Part shown: in pieces, positions 1 through 7,380 of the stretch
Layout: each line of letters starts with the position of its first letter
Position numbering within the stretch: position 1 is the first letter of the stretch
Position numbers and translations under genes: made by a program
Notes under the pieces: model-generated
Seen by the model: only the letters and a program-made list of their open reading frames with translations
Told to the model about the DNA's origin: nothing
Databases searched by the model: none
From: Synergistaceae bacterium
GTDB lineage: Bacteria > Synergistota > Synergistia > Synergistales > Synergistaceae
Direction: 5' to 3'
Length of the DNA: 15,340 nt
Assembly: GCA_031264605.1 (NCBI GenBank)
Contig: JAISDQ010000040.1
Coordinates: 1 to 15,340, forward strand

Positions 1-1
1 T

Positions 2-790
2 CTCTTCTATAATATCGTATCCGTCATTTTGGCGTTTGCGGGGGGCGTATGCGCGGGTTCTTTCATCAACGCCGCCGCCATGCGCACGGTAGCGGAAAGA
101 AAATGGTGGGGGAAGGAGCGCTCGGCTTGCGACAGCTGCGGACACGTATTGTCGGCGGCCGATTTGGTGCCGCTTCTGTCTTTTCTCTTTTTAAAGGGCA
201 AATGTCGTTATTGCGGCAAACCGATAAAATTCAGGCATTTCGCGGCGGAGTTGATTTCGGGCACACTCACGGCGGCGCTTTTCTGCAGATGGGGCGTGAG
301 CGGCGCCATGATGGTGTCCGCGCTTGTCATGTGGTTTTCTCTGTTCAACTCGCTCACCGATTTCGAAAACGGCTATATTTACGACTTGGCGGCGCTGTCG
401 CTCGGCGCGATCGGGCTTTTGCTGCGCGCCTTCGTCGGGTGGGGCGTTTTGCTCGACGGAATTTTAGGAGCGGCGCTCGGTTTTGGCTTCATAAGTGTGA
501 TAATACTTATCAGCAGGGGCGGCATGGGATGGGGGGACGCCTTTCTCATGGCGGGGATAGGCGGCGCGGTCGGCTGGAAATATTGCGCTTTTGGCCTTTA
601 TATGGGTTTCATCGCGGGAGGGATCGTCGTGGTCCCGATGCTCCTGGCACGCAAGGTCAAACGCAAGGACGCGGTTCCGTTGGGGCCGTTTCTCGCCACA
701 GGCTGCGTCTTTACGCTTTTTGTCGGTAACATGCTGGTGGCCCGTTTTGGGGAATTGATAGGGTATAATCCGGGTTGGCCCTGGTGGTAA
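2..790 (+). CDS. pilD: Type IV prepilin peptidase (A24 family), 5' end cut off by the window edge
   Basis: Membrane aspartyl protease that cleaves the leader of type IV prepilins or pseudopilins and usually N-methylates the new N-terminus. The frame is open to the left edge, and residues before the first possible start (TTG at 29) extend the first hydrophobic helix (LFYNIVSVILAFAGG), so the true start lies outside the window. The family N-terminal signature GSFINAAAMR follows. Two CxxC pairs (codons near 128-139 and 203-214) form the zinc-binding tetrad of the cytoplasmic methyltransferase-type domain. Several membrane helices come next. The likely catalytic aspartates are in SLTDFENG and GMGWGDAF; the second is the family GxGD motif, although the residues after it (AFL) depart from the usual VKL. 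The C-terminal LGPFLATG matches the family. No pilus gene is visible, so whether it serves pili, a Tad system or type II secretion is open. Confidence 0.9.
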   Translation, partial: LFYNIVSVILAFAGGVCAGSFINAAAMRTVAERKWWGKERSACDSCGHVLSAADLVPLLSFLFLKGKCRYCGKPIKFRHFAAELISGTLTAALFCRWGVSGAMMVSALVMWFSLFNSLTDFENGYIYDLAALSLGAIGLLLRAFVGWGVLLDGILGAALGFGFISVIILISRGGMGWGDAFLMAGIGGAVGWKYCAFGLYMGFIAGGIVVVPMLLARKVKRKDAVPLGPFLATGCVFTLFVGNMLVARFGELIGYNPGWPWW

Positions 791-830
791 CCGTATTTTC
801 ACTGTTGAAGGAGGCCGTGATTTTCGGGCG

Positions 831-1454
831 ATGAATAAAACGGCGGTGAAGTTTCTGATAGTGGCGGCAATATTGATGGCGGTATCCGAATTCGTGGGCA
901 GCGAGGGGCCTAAGTCCGTCGGAGCCGTGTCTTCGCTGTTTTTGACCGTGCTTCTTTGCGCCGCGTTTTTGTATTTGATGAAACACAAAAATGTAGGGCA
1001 CGAAAATCAGGCGCTCGAATTGATAAAGGACGCCCAAAAAGTTAAAATGGCGCGCGGCGAAGTGAAGGCGAAAATCCCCAAGAATTCTCCTCGCAGAGAG
1101 TCCCCGGCCGCTTTCGAAGGTTCGGCCAAACTTGGGGCCGCGCGTTCCATGGCGGTTCTTGTCCGCAAACCGCGGCTTCGGGAAAAGATACTGGAGATAT
1201 GCGATTTCGCAGATATGGTGCTGGAGACGATACGCCGCATGCCGGAAGATACTCCGGCGTCGGTGGCTTTTGCCGAAAATCACCTCGCGCGTCTCAACGA
1301 GGCGCTTGAACGCTGTTTCGAGATGAACAAGCACGACGAATACAGAAACGCCCCCGAATCCTTGGACACTCGGGAAATAGAATGTTTCAGCACCTTCATA
1401 ACGGCCTTCAAAAAACAGCAGGAAAACATTCTCACAGAAGGCAAGAGCTTCTGA
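831..1454 (+). CDS. Two-helix membrane protein with helical cytoplasmic domain, possibly XpaC-like
   Basis: A 207-residue protein of uncertain role. It opens with two hydrophobic segments (about residues 7-22 and 31-49), then a basic linker (residues about 50-105) and a mostly alpha-helical C-terminal domain without cysteine-rich or enzymatic motifs. The pattern of the last 90 residues (KPRLREKILEICDFADMVLE, then charged helices with E/R/K periodicity) recalls the helical tail of XpaC/5-bromo-4-chloroindolyl phosphate hydrolysis family proteins. That match is from memory and tentative, and the usual TelA neighbour is absent here. The ATG at 831 is the only reasonable in-frame start. An AAGGAGG at 808-814 lies 16 bases upstream, further than ideal, so translation may be weak or coupled to the preceding gene. 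It sits 40 bases after the prepilin peptidase and 34 bases before the dehydrogenase start, probably in one operon. Confidence 0.75.
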   Translation: MNKTAVKFLIVAAILMAVSEFVGSEGPKSVGAVSSLFLTVLLCAAFLYLMKHKNVGHENQALELIKDAQKVKMARGEVKAKIPKNSPRRESPAAFEGSAKLGAARSMAVLVRKPRLREKILEICDFADMVLETIRRMPEDTPASVAFAENHLARLNEALERCFEMNKHDEYRNAPESLDTREIECFSTFITAFKKQQENILTEGKSF

Positions 1455-1488
1455 ATACTTTACATAAAAAAAGGAAGTGCGCATCAAT

Positions 1489-2610
1489 ATGTACGACGGA
1501 ACAACATCGTATGAGAATTTCAATTCCGCGCGCCCATGGTGGCGGACGAATATTTTCACCGAAATAGTCACATCCCGTGACGGAATCGGGGATTTGCGGA
1601 GGCTTTTGAGCGAAAGGACGGCGAGGCCCTTTTTTATCGTCGACGAGATATTGAAACCGCAGACGGCGTTCGCGCCGATTTTCGCCCTGGACCGCAAGTT
1701 CGTGTTCGACGCTTCTTATTCGGAACCGCGCACACATGACGTAGACAGGGTGGTAGCGCTCCTGAAAAACGAACGCGACATGCCCGACGCGATAGTCGGC
1801 GTCGGCGGAGGCGCGGCCATGGACTTGACCAAAGCCGTCTCGATCTGTCTCGCGAACCCTCGCCCGGCCGCCGAATATCAGGGCTACGGCATGGACATGG
1901 AGCGCGGCCCCGACGTCTGGGTGCTGCCGACCTTGGCCGGAACAGGGGCTGAAGTCACTCCCATCGCGGTGCTCCGCGGCCCCGAGAAAAAACTCGGCAT
2001 CAACAACAATAATGTCGCGCCCAAGATGGCGGTGATAGACCCGGCACTTTCCGCCGGGGCCAAAAAGTTCAACAGGTTTTTCTCGATGATGGATTGTTTC
2101 TTTCATCACTACGAGATAACGCACAGCGGGACGAGCGCGCCCGACGCGGTGCTGGATTCCCGCGACGGCCTGAATATCGCCCGCCGCGTGCTCTCTTGCG
2201 ACCTGAGCGAGTTCGACGCCGACAGGGCCGCCGAGTCGGCCGTCGCGTCAGTACTGGGAGGAAGCAGTTCGATAGGGGGACGGGTCGGCGTGAGTCACGC
2301 CATTTCGTATGGCCTGAGCAACGCGAGCCCTCATTTGCCGCACAGCGTGGCCGTCGCCATATCGATGCTGGCGTGCGGCGGCGTATACCGCGACGGCGGT
2401 TTGGAAGACACGGTCAAATTTATGGAAATCAACGGCATCGAGCGCCCAACCGCGCGGGAGTACGGTATTTTCGAATCGCATATCCCGGGAATGACCAGGA
2501 CGGCGCTCGGCATGGAGAAACTGTGGCTCAGTCATTTCGGCGAAAACTGGCGCGATACGGTCAATGAAAAATTTGTATCGGACATTTATAAAAAGATAGT
2601 CTCGGTTTAG
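1489..2610 (+). CDS. Iron-containing alcohol dehydrogenase, resembling Kdo 8-oxidase (KdnB)
   Basis: A 373-residue group III (Fe-type) alcohol dehydrogenase. The nucleotide-binding signature VGVGGGAAMD lies at residues 103-112, and PTLAGTGAEVTP is the second family motif. Likely metal ligands are D202 and H206 (MMDCFFHHYE), H270 (GVSHAISYG) and H285 (PHLPHSVAV), with H282 as a less likely alternative to H285. The stretches NPRPAAEYQGY and LRGPEKKLGIN closely recall KdnB, which oxidises the 8-hydroxyl of Kdo so that KdnA can aminate it to 8-amino-Kdo for LPS. That subfamily call is inference, and no kdnA-like aminotransferase is visible. I chose ATG 1489 over GTG 1477 because AAGGAAG (1471-1477) overlaps the GTG and stands 11 bases before the ATG. 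It lies 34 bases after the membrane protein gene, in the same direction. Confidence 0.88.
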   Translation: MYDGTTSYENFNSARPWWRTNIFTEIVTSRDGIGDLRRLLSERTARPFFIVDEILKPQTAFAPIFALDRKFVFDASYSEPRTHDVDRVVALLKNERDMPDAIVGVGGGAAMDLTKAVSICLANPRPAAEYQGYGMDMERGPDVWVLPTLAGTGAEVTPIAVLRGPEKKLGINNNNVAPKMAVIDPALSAGAKKFNRFFSMMDCFFHHYEITHSGTSAPDAVLDSRDGLNIARRVLSCDLSEFDADRAAESAVASVLGGSSSIGGRVGVSHAISYGLSNASPHLPHSVAVAISMLACGGVYRDGGLEDTVKFMEINGIERPTAREYGIFESHIPGMTRTALGMEKLWLSHFGENWRDTVNEKFVSDIYKKIVSV

Positions 2611-2620
2611 ACGCGTAGCC

Positions 2621-2657
2621 CGGGATTTTGATCCCGCGGTTTGACGCGGAGCGTCAA
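2621..2657. terminator. Two hairpins in the convergent junction, possible bidirectional terminator
   Basis: Two perfect inverted repeats lie back to back between the dehydrogenase stop and the exporter stop. The first is CGGGAT-TTTG-ATCCCG (2621-2636). The second is TTGACGC-GGA-GCGTCAA (2641-2657), which overlaps the exporter's stop codon. Neither is followed by a clear T-run on either strand, so intrinsic termination is uncertain. Placement between converging genes supports an end-of-transcript role. Positions 2626-2638 also carry a 13-base word found in the repeat array near 13152. Confidence 0.4.
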
Positions 2658-4090
2658 AGGCGCGCCCGCGGATCGCCGGGCGCGCCGCTCGGCGGCGCGA
2701 ATTCGCGCCTGAGTTTTTTTCGCAGATAACTGAACAAAACCAACGCCACAAAACTCGCCAGAAAAAACGAGATCGACTGAAACCACCATATATTCTCGAG
2801 CGTGAAAACGCGCGACAGTATCCAAGCGGCCGACACCCTGAACACGATGGAGCGGAGTAATTGCGAGGCCGTCCCGAAAATCGAGTACCCAGTGCCGACG
2901 AAGAACGCCCCGCATATGGCTATGAATATGTTGCAGGGATATCCCGGTATAGACGAGCGTATGGAACGAACCGAAAGCGCCATTATCTCCGGTTCCGGCT
3001 TGAAGACGCCGAGGAATACCTGGGGAAATATGTAAATTATCACCGCCATCGAGCCGACGAGGGAAAAAGCTATCAGCAGCGCCGACTTGAAGCCGGCGAT
3101 CATCCGCGCCGGGTCTCTCCTGCCGTAGTTGAAGGCGATGTACGGAGTGAGCGCCTGAACGACGCCGTTCAAAAAATTGAACGCGAGTTCTTCCACACGC
3201 AGCCCGAGCATCCACGCGGCGACCACCCTGTGCCCGAACGCGGAGAGTATCCTGTTGACGCTCCCCATCCCTAGGGCCACGCTCGCCGTCGACAACCCAA
3301 CCGGCACTCCTATCCAGAGTATCGGCCGCCAGTACGCGGTCATCCTCACAGTTGGCAGGGTGAAGGGCGATATCGCGATTTTTCCGGCGTGCTTCATTTT
3401 ATATATGAGATATATCGACGACGCCACGCGCGACATCCACGTCGCTATCGCCGCGCCGGCTATTCCCCAGTGAAAAGTGAATATGAACAACGGATCGAGG
3501 ACTATGTTCATCGCGTTCGCGAGGGCGATCGCCTTGAAAGGGATCAGCGTGTCGCCCTGAGCCCTGAAGCATGTGTTCGCCATGTAAGTGAACCCGAGGA
3601 AGGGCAGCATTAACGGCACCCAGAGGTTGTACAGCCAGCACATCCGAAGAAGCGTATCGTTTCCGCCGGCGCCGATAGCGGTGAATAACGAGTTCGAGAC
3701 CGAAGGAAGCACAAGCGGAAGCGATATCAGGCACGCCAGGTAAAGCAACCCGAGGCCGCTGCGCGCGATATGCCTCGCGGAACGCGCGTCGCCGCGCCCG
3801 AGGTTGCGCCCCATGAGCGCGAGGGAACCGTTCGCCACGCAGTCGAGCATCGCGAACACACACATGTTTATCGGGCCCGTGAAAGACATCGCGGCCGTCT
3901 GCAATTCTCCGAGCCACGAGACGAAAATGGTGTCCACCAGATGCAGCAGCGTGTTGAACACGAATAGCCCTATGGACGGTATCGCCATTTTGACGAGCGC
4001 AGCCGCGGGGGTATCGTTGGCCAGATCGGCCCTTCCCAATAACGAGCGCCGCGATTTGAATATATTTACAATTCTTTGCGAAACATTCAT
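2654..4090 (-). CDS. MATE family multidrug/cation efflux transporter
   Basis: A 478-residue inner-membrane antiporter of the MATE (NorM/DinF-like) family, expected to export organic cations or other small toxic molecules using a H+ or Na+ gradient. About twelve hydrophobic segments fall in two similar halves. Each half carries the family loop: ANGSLALMGRNLGRGDARSA in the N-half and FLNGVVQALTPYIAFNYGRR in the C-half. A basic C-terminal tail (YLRKKLRREF) is cytoplasmic. I chose ATG at 4090, not the longer in-frame ATG at 4138. A good promoter on this strand has its -10 at 4124-4119, which would put the longer start upstream of the transcript, and residues beginning MNVSQRIVNIF look like a natural N-terminus. 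A GGGAGA lies at 4110-4105, somewhat far from the start. It is transcribed alone, divergently from glyQ. Substrate cannot be told from sequence. Confidence 0.93.
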   Translation of the reverse strand: MNVSQRIVNIFKSRRSLLGRADLANDTPAAALVKMAIPSIGLFVFNTLLHLVDTIFVSWLGELQTAAMSFTGPINMCVFAMLDCVANGSLALMGRNLGRGDARSARHIARSGLGLLYLACLISLPLVLPSVSNSLFTAIGAGGNDTLLRMCWLYNLWVPLMLPFLGFTYMANTCFRAQGDTLIPFKAIALANAMNIVLDPLFIFTFHWGIAGAAIATWMSRVASSIYLIYKMKHAGKIAISPFTLPTVRMTAYWRPILWIGVPVGLSTASVALGMGSVNRILSAFGHRVVAAWMLGLRVEELAFNFLNGVVQALTPYIAFNYGRRDPARMIAGFKSALLIAFSLVGSMAVIIYIFPQVFLGVFKPEPEIMALSVRSIRSSIPGYPCNIFIAICGAFFVGTGYSIFGTASQLLRSIVFRVSAAWILSRVFTLENIWWFQSISFFLASFVALVLFSYLRKKLRREFAPPSGAPGDPRARL

Positions 4091-4118
4091 TTTATCAATA
4101 TCATTCTCCCGCCAGTGA

Positions 4119-4146
4119 AGTATAATCATAAACCGCATAATTTCAA
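4119..4146 (-). promoter_or_regulatory. Sigma-70-like promoter of the MATE gene
   Basis: Read on the minus strand, TTGAAA (4146-4141) and TATACT (4124-4119) are separated by 16 bases. Both boxes are close to consensus. The predicted transcript would start near 4112, giving a leader of about 20 bases before the ATG at 4090. Its -35 box lies about 25 bases from the glyQ -10, so the two polymerases may compete. Confidence 0.6.
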
Positions 4147-4170
4147 GGTGCGCGCGGATTTTTTATGGGA

Positions 4171-4176
4171 TATAAT
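4171..4176 (+). promoter_or_regulatory. Consensus -10 box for glyQ-glyS
   Basis: A perfect TATAAT lies 54 bases upstream of the glyQ start codon and would start transcription near 4183. No convincing -35 stands 16-18 bases upstream (GTGCGC at the expected place), so the promoter may be weak or need an activator. No T-box specifier, antiterminator motif or glycine riboswitch is visible in the short leader. Confidence 0.4.
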
Positions 4177-4230
4177 AACGCGGTTCAAGGTCGTTTTTAC
4201 GCGGAGTCGCGCGATGAGGGAGGGTTATTT

Positions 4231-5139
4231 TTGAATTTTCAAGAGTTGATAATGCGGCTTGAAAACTTCTGGACGAGTCGCGGCTGCGTTCTTCAGCAGC
4301 CTTACGATATCGAAGTCGGCGCCGGCACAATGAATCCGGCGACAACGCTCAGAGTCATAGGGCCTGAGCCGTGGAGGGCGGCGTACGCCGAACCGTCGCG
4401 CAGGCCGACCGACGGCAGGTACGGCGAAAACCCAAACAGGCTTCAGCATTATTATCAGTACCAGGTCATCCTGAAACCGTCGCCGGAAAATATCCAGGAC
4501 TTGTATCTCGAATCGCTCGCCGCTCTCGGGATCGACCCGCTGGATCACGACATACGCTTCGTGGAGGACGATTGGGAGAACCCGACGACTGGCGCGTGGG
4601 GGTTGGGCTGGGAGGTGTGGCTCGACGGCATGGAGATAACGCAGTTCACGTACTTTCAGCAGTTCGGGGGCGTGGACATGCAGCTTGTCCCGGTCGAACT
4701 GACCTACGGGCTGGAGCGCATCGCGATGTATGTGCAGAAGGTCGGCAGCGTCTACGATCTCCAGTGGGCCGGCGACGTGACTTACGGAGACGTGCACCAC
4801 CGTTCGGAGGTAGAGGGCTCCACGTACAATTTCGAGCTTGCCGACACGGACATGCTCTTCAAGCTGTTCGGAATGTTCGAGGCCGAAAGCTCTCGGGTGG
4901 TCGAGAGCGGAATGGTGCTGCCCGCCTATGATTACGTTCTCAAATGCTCCCATACTTTCAACATCCTCGACGCCCGCGGCGCGATCAGCGTCACGGAGCG
5001 CACCGGATACATCGCTCGCGTGCGAGCGCTTGCGAGCGCCTGCTGCCGGGCCTATCTGGCGCAGCGCGAGCGGATGGGATTCCCGCTCGCCGGGAAATTC
5101 GGCCACTCGGGCGAGAGGGAAGGAGGCGTCCAGAAATGA
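4231..5139 (+). CDS. glyQ: Glycine--tRNA ligase alpha subunit
   Basis: Catalytic alpha subunit of the bacterial alpha2beta2 glycyl-tRNA synthetase, which activates glycine with ATP and charges tRNA-Gly in the cytoplasm. The 302-residue product is near the usual length. Family signatures run throughout: NFQELIMRLENFW at the N-terminus, GCVLQQPYDIEVGAGTMNP, EPSRRPTDGRYGENPNRLQH, VEDDWENPTTGAWGLGWEVW, and YDYVLKCSHTFNILDARGAI near the C-terminus. I chose TTG 4231 because GAGGGAGGG (4216-4224) stands seven bases upstream and the protein then begins exactly where the family does. An upstream in-frame ATG at 4165 would precede the likely transcription start and add 22 non-conserved residues. The stop overlaps the glyS start by four bases (ATGA), indicating translational coupling of the two subunits. 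Confidence 0.96.
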   Translation: MNFQELIMRLENFWTSRGCVLQQPYDIEVGAGTMNPATTLRVIGPEPWRAAYAEPSRRPTDGRYGENPNRLQHYYQYQVILKPSPENIQDLYLESLAALGIDPLDHDIRFVEDDWENPTTGAWGLGWEVWLDGMEITQFTYFQQFGGVDMQLVPVELTYGLERIAMYVQKVGSVYDLQWAGDVTYGDVHHRSEVEGSTYNFELADTDMLFKLFGMFEAESSRVVESGMVLPAYDYVLKCSHTFNILDARGAISVTERTGYIARVRALASACCRAYLAQRERMGFPLAGKFGHSGEREGGVQK

Positions 5140-7199
5140 TAAAGCGCGATCTGCTGTTCGAGATAGGAACCGAGGAAATTCCGGCCCGTTTCATGATATG
5201 GGCCATAGGCGAACTCGAAAATCTGGCGCGCGCCGGCCTAGCCGATATGCGTCTGTCTTACGAATCGCTCAGGGCGACCGGTTCCCCGCGCAGGATAGTT
5301 CTGTACGTCAACGACCTCGCCGACAGGCAGGAGGATTTAGAGGAGACCGTCAAGGGGCCGCCAAAGTCGCAGGCGCTCGACGACGCCGGCCGTTTCACCA
5401 AAGCGGCGCTCGGTTTCGCGAAAAGCCGCGGCGTCGAGTTGGGCGATCTCAGGTTCATAGAGGTAAAAGGCGTCGAATATCTTCACGCGGCGGTGAAGGA
5501 AACCGGTAAAAAAACCGCGGAACTGCTCCCCGATTTTTTGTCCGGGCTGCTCAAAAAATTAGTTTTCCCGAAGAACATGTACTGGGAAGACGCCGGAACG
5601 CGCTTCGCCCGTCCCGTGCGCTGGCTCGTGGCCCTGTCGGATACGCGGATAATTCCCGTGCGTTTCGGCAGCGTTTACAGCGGGGCGGAGAGCCGGGGAC
5701 ACCGTTTCATGGGGGCGAAAACGGTTCAGATAAAGAGCGCCCAGGAGTACGAACGCACGCTCGAAGGCGAGTTCGTGATAGTCGACCACGAACGCCGCAA
5801 AAAGATGATCCTCGAAGGCACGGCGAAGATGGAAGCCGAGCTGGGCGTCCGCGCCGACGGCGACCCCGAGCTTCTGGAGGAAAACGCGCATCTCGTGGAA
5901 TACCCCGTTCTCTTCGCGGGTTCTTTCGACAGGGAATTTCTCGACATACCCGAGGAAGTCCTGATCAGCACGATGAAAAAAAATCAGCGCTATTTCCCGA
6001 CGCGCGGCGGCGACGGCAAGCTCGCGCCGTATTTCATAGGCGTGAGCAACAACAAACCCCGCGACATGAACGTGGTGCGCGACGGCAACGAACGCGTCCT
6101 GCGCGCGCGGCTCTGCGACGCGGCTTTCTTCTGGAAAGAAGACCTCAAAGTCAGCCTTGAATCCCGGCTTCCTCAACTGGAGCGCGTCGTCTATCAGGAA
6201 AAACTGGGTTCCGTCCGCGACAAGACCGAACGGGTCCGCGCTCTCTGCGCGTGGTTCGCTGATAACATGAACGAGGCCGGAATAAAATCTCCGCTCGACC
6301 GTGCCGCGCTGCTCGCGAAAACCGACCTGGTGAGCGGCATGGTATTCGAGTTTCCGGAGGTGCAGGGAGTCATGGGGCGTGAGTACGCCCTGCGGGGCGG
6401 CGAGCCCGAGGAAGTCGCGCTTGCGATATTCGAGCAGTATCTGCCCCGTTTCGCCGGCGACAGGATACCGAGCGGCCGTGCCGGCGCGATATTGGGCGTC
6501 TGCGACAGGGCCGACACGATAGTCGCCATCCACAAAGCCGGCCTCGCGCCGACGGGCTCGCAGGACCCTTACGGACTGCGCAGGGCGGCCCGCGGAATGA
6601 ACGAGATACTGTGGGGGCTCGGCATGGACGCGGATGTCCGCGCGCTCTTCACGCGGGCGGCGAAAGGTCTCGGCGCCGATAAAGATACGCTCGGCAAATC
6701 GCTGGATTTTTACTCGCAGAGGCTGTACAACCAGCTTCGCGAGCGGGGCCACTCGCACGGAACATCCAGCCTCGCCGTCGGAAGCATGGGTTCGCGCCCA
6801 TTGCAGGCACTTCGGATGCTCGAAGCCTTCGAGGAAGTGAGCGGCGAAGAGTGGTTTGAGTCGCTGACGCTCTCGGCCGTCCGCGTCGTAAACATCCTGA
6901 ACAAAGCCCCTGACGACCAAAAACTGGACGGGAAAAAAGCGGCGTTCGCCACGGAACCGGAACGCGCCCTCGACGAAGCGCTCACCGCTCAGAGCGACGC
7001 CGTGAAAAGCGCGCTCAAGTCGCACGACTGGGCGTCGGTCTGCCGCGCTCTCTCTAAACTGAGCGGCCCCATCTCGGCGTTCTTCGACGGGGCGATGGTG
7101 ATGGATCCCGACCCTACGGTACGCGCGGCGCGCCTGGGTCTCCTCCGAAGATGCAGGGATCTATTCGACTCGATAGGCGATTTCTCGCTGCTGAAATAA
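5136..7199 (+). CDS. glyS: Glycine--tRNA ligase beta subunit
   Basis: Beta subunit of glycyl-tRNA synthetase, needed for tRNA recognition and binding. It is 687 residues, a standard length. Signatures in order include LLFEIGTEEIPARFM at the N-terminus, WEDAGTRFARPVRWLVAL, EVLISTMKKNQRYFP, FFWKEDLKVSLESRLPQLER, LLAKTDLVSGMVFEFPEVQG, and SQDPYGLRRAARGMNEI before the C-terminal helical tRNA-binding (DALR-type) region. The ATG at 5136 has AAGGAGG at 5120-5126, nine bases upstream, and overlaps the glyQ stop. The frame is open further upstream inside glyQ, but nothing there resembles the family. No clear terminator follows it before the mreB promoter, so readthrough toward mreB is possible. Confidence 0.97.
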   Translation: MIKRDLLFEIGTEEIPARFMIWAIGELENLARAGLADMRLSYESLRATGSPRRIVLYVNDLADRQEDLEETVKGPPKSQALDDAGRFTKAALGFAKSRGVELGDLRFIEVKGVEYLHAAVKETGKKTAELLPDFLSGLLKKLVFPKNMYWEDAGTRFARPVRWLVALSDTRIIPVRFGSVYSGAESRGHRFMGAKTVQIKSAQEYERTLEGEFVIVDHERRKKMILEGTAKMEAELGVRADGDPELLEENAHLVEYPVLFAGSFDREFLDIPEEVLISTMKKNQRYFPTRGGDGKLAPYFIGVSNNKPRDMNVVRDGNERVLRARLCDAAFFWKEDLKVSLESRLPQLERVVYQEKLGSVRDKTERVRALCAWFADNMNEAGIKSPLDRAALLAKTDLVSGMVFEFPEVQGVMGREYALRGGEPEEVALAIFEQYLPRFAGDRIPSGRAGAILGVCDRADTIVAIHKAGLAPTGSQDPYGLRRAARGMNEILWGLGMDADVRALFTRAAKGLGADKDTLGKSLDFYSQRLYNQLRERGHSHGTSSLAVGSMGSRPLQALRMLEAFEEVSGEEWFESLTLSAVRVVNILNKAPDDQKLDGKKAAFATEPERALDEALTAQSDAVKSALKSHDWASVCRALSKLSGPISAFFDGAMVMDPDPTVRAARLGLLRRCRDLFDSIGDFSLLK

Positions 7200-7224
7200 A
7201 CATGATGGTGGGCGCCTGTAAAGA

Positions 7225-7236
7225 CGTTACGTAACG
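7225..7236. promoter_or_regulatory. 12-bp perfect palindrome upstream of the mreB promoter
   Basis: CGTTACGTAACG is a perfect palindrome in the 181-base glyS-mreB gap, about 66 bases upstream of the mreB -35 box. It could be an operator for a dimeric regulator. A 12-bp palindrome is also not rare by chance, and no second copy was noticed in the window. Confidence 0.2.
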
Positions 7237-7301
7237 CTTTGCGCGGCGTCTCACCGCTGTAATAAAACTACGCGGATAACGATACTCAGTCGCGCCGCGA
7301 A

Positions 7302-7330
7302 TTGAAATTTATCGTTTATAATCCTATAAT
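7302..7330 (+). promoter_or_regulatory. Strong sigma-70-like promoter of the mreB-flagellar operon
   Basis: TTGAAA (7302-7307) and TATAAT (7325-7330) are separated by exactly 17 bases, five of six and six of six matches to consensus. Transcription would start near 7337, leaving a leader of about 44 bases before the mreB GTG. It is a vegetative-type promoter, not a sigma-28 or sigma-54 flagellar type, yet the only clear promoter ahead of the rod and ring genes. Confidence 0.7.
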
Positions 7331-7342
7331 CGTATGCTGACG

Positions 7343-7365
7343 AGCCGACGGACTGTCGGTTTTTT
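7343..7365 (+). terminator. Terminator-like hairpin in the mreB leader (candidate attenuator)
   Basis: AGCCGAC (7343-7349) pairs with GTCGGTT (7355-7361) around the loop GGACT, giving a 7-bp stem with one G-U pair. An unbroken T-run reaches 7365, partly used by the stem. It lies between the promoter and the start codon, and the ribosome binding site GAGAGGTG (7366-7373) follows directly. It would therefore act on the mreB transcript itself, either as an attenuator or as partial insulation from glyS readthrough. Confidence 0.45.
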
Positions 7366-7380
7366 GAGAGGTGTTGCCCT

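Noticed and set aside
2661..2684. Inverted repeat CGCGCCCG/CGGGCGCG near the 3' end of the exporter gene
   Set aside because: It lies within coding sequence (codons for the Pro/Gly/Arg-rich tail) and has no T-run; GC-rich codon use explains it.
4091..4138. Longer N-terminus for the MATE exporter starting at 4138
   Set aside because: The predicted transcript starts near 4112, downstream of that codon, no ribosome binding site precedes it, and the extra residues do not fit the family.
4177..4230. T-box or glycine riboswitch ahead of glyQS
   Set aside because: The leader is only about 50 bases and shows no T-box consensus, antiterminator or terminator fold.
4944..5135. N-terminal extension of glyS inside glyQ
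   Set aside because: The frame is open, but its residues are arginine-rich and unlike the family; the ATG at 5136 has a strong binding site and the canonical GlyS N-terminus.
5559..7025. 488-codon open frame on the minus strand opposite glyS
   Set aside because: It is a shadow of a strongly conserved synthetase gene; the product has no family features and no ribosome binding site stands out.
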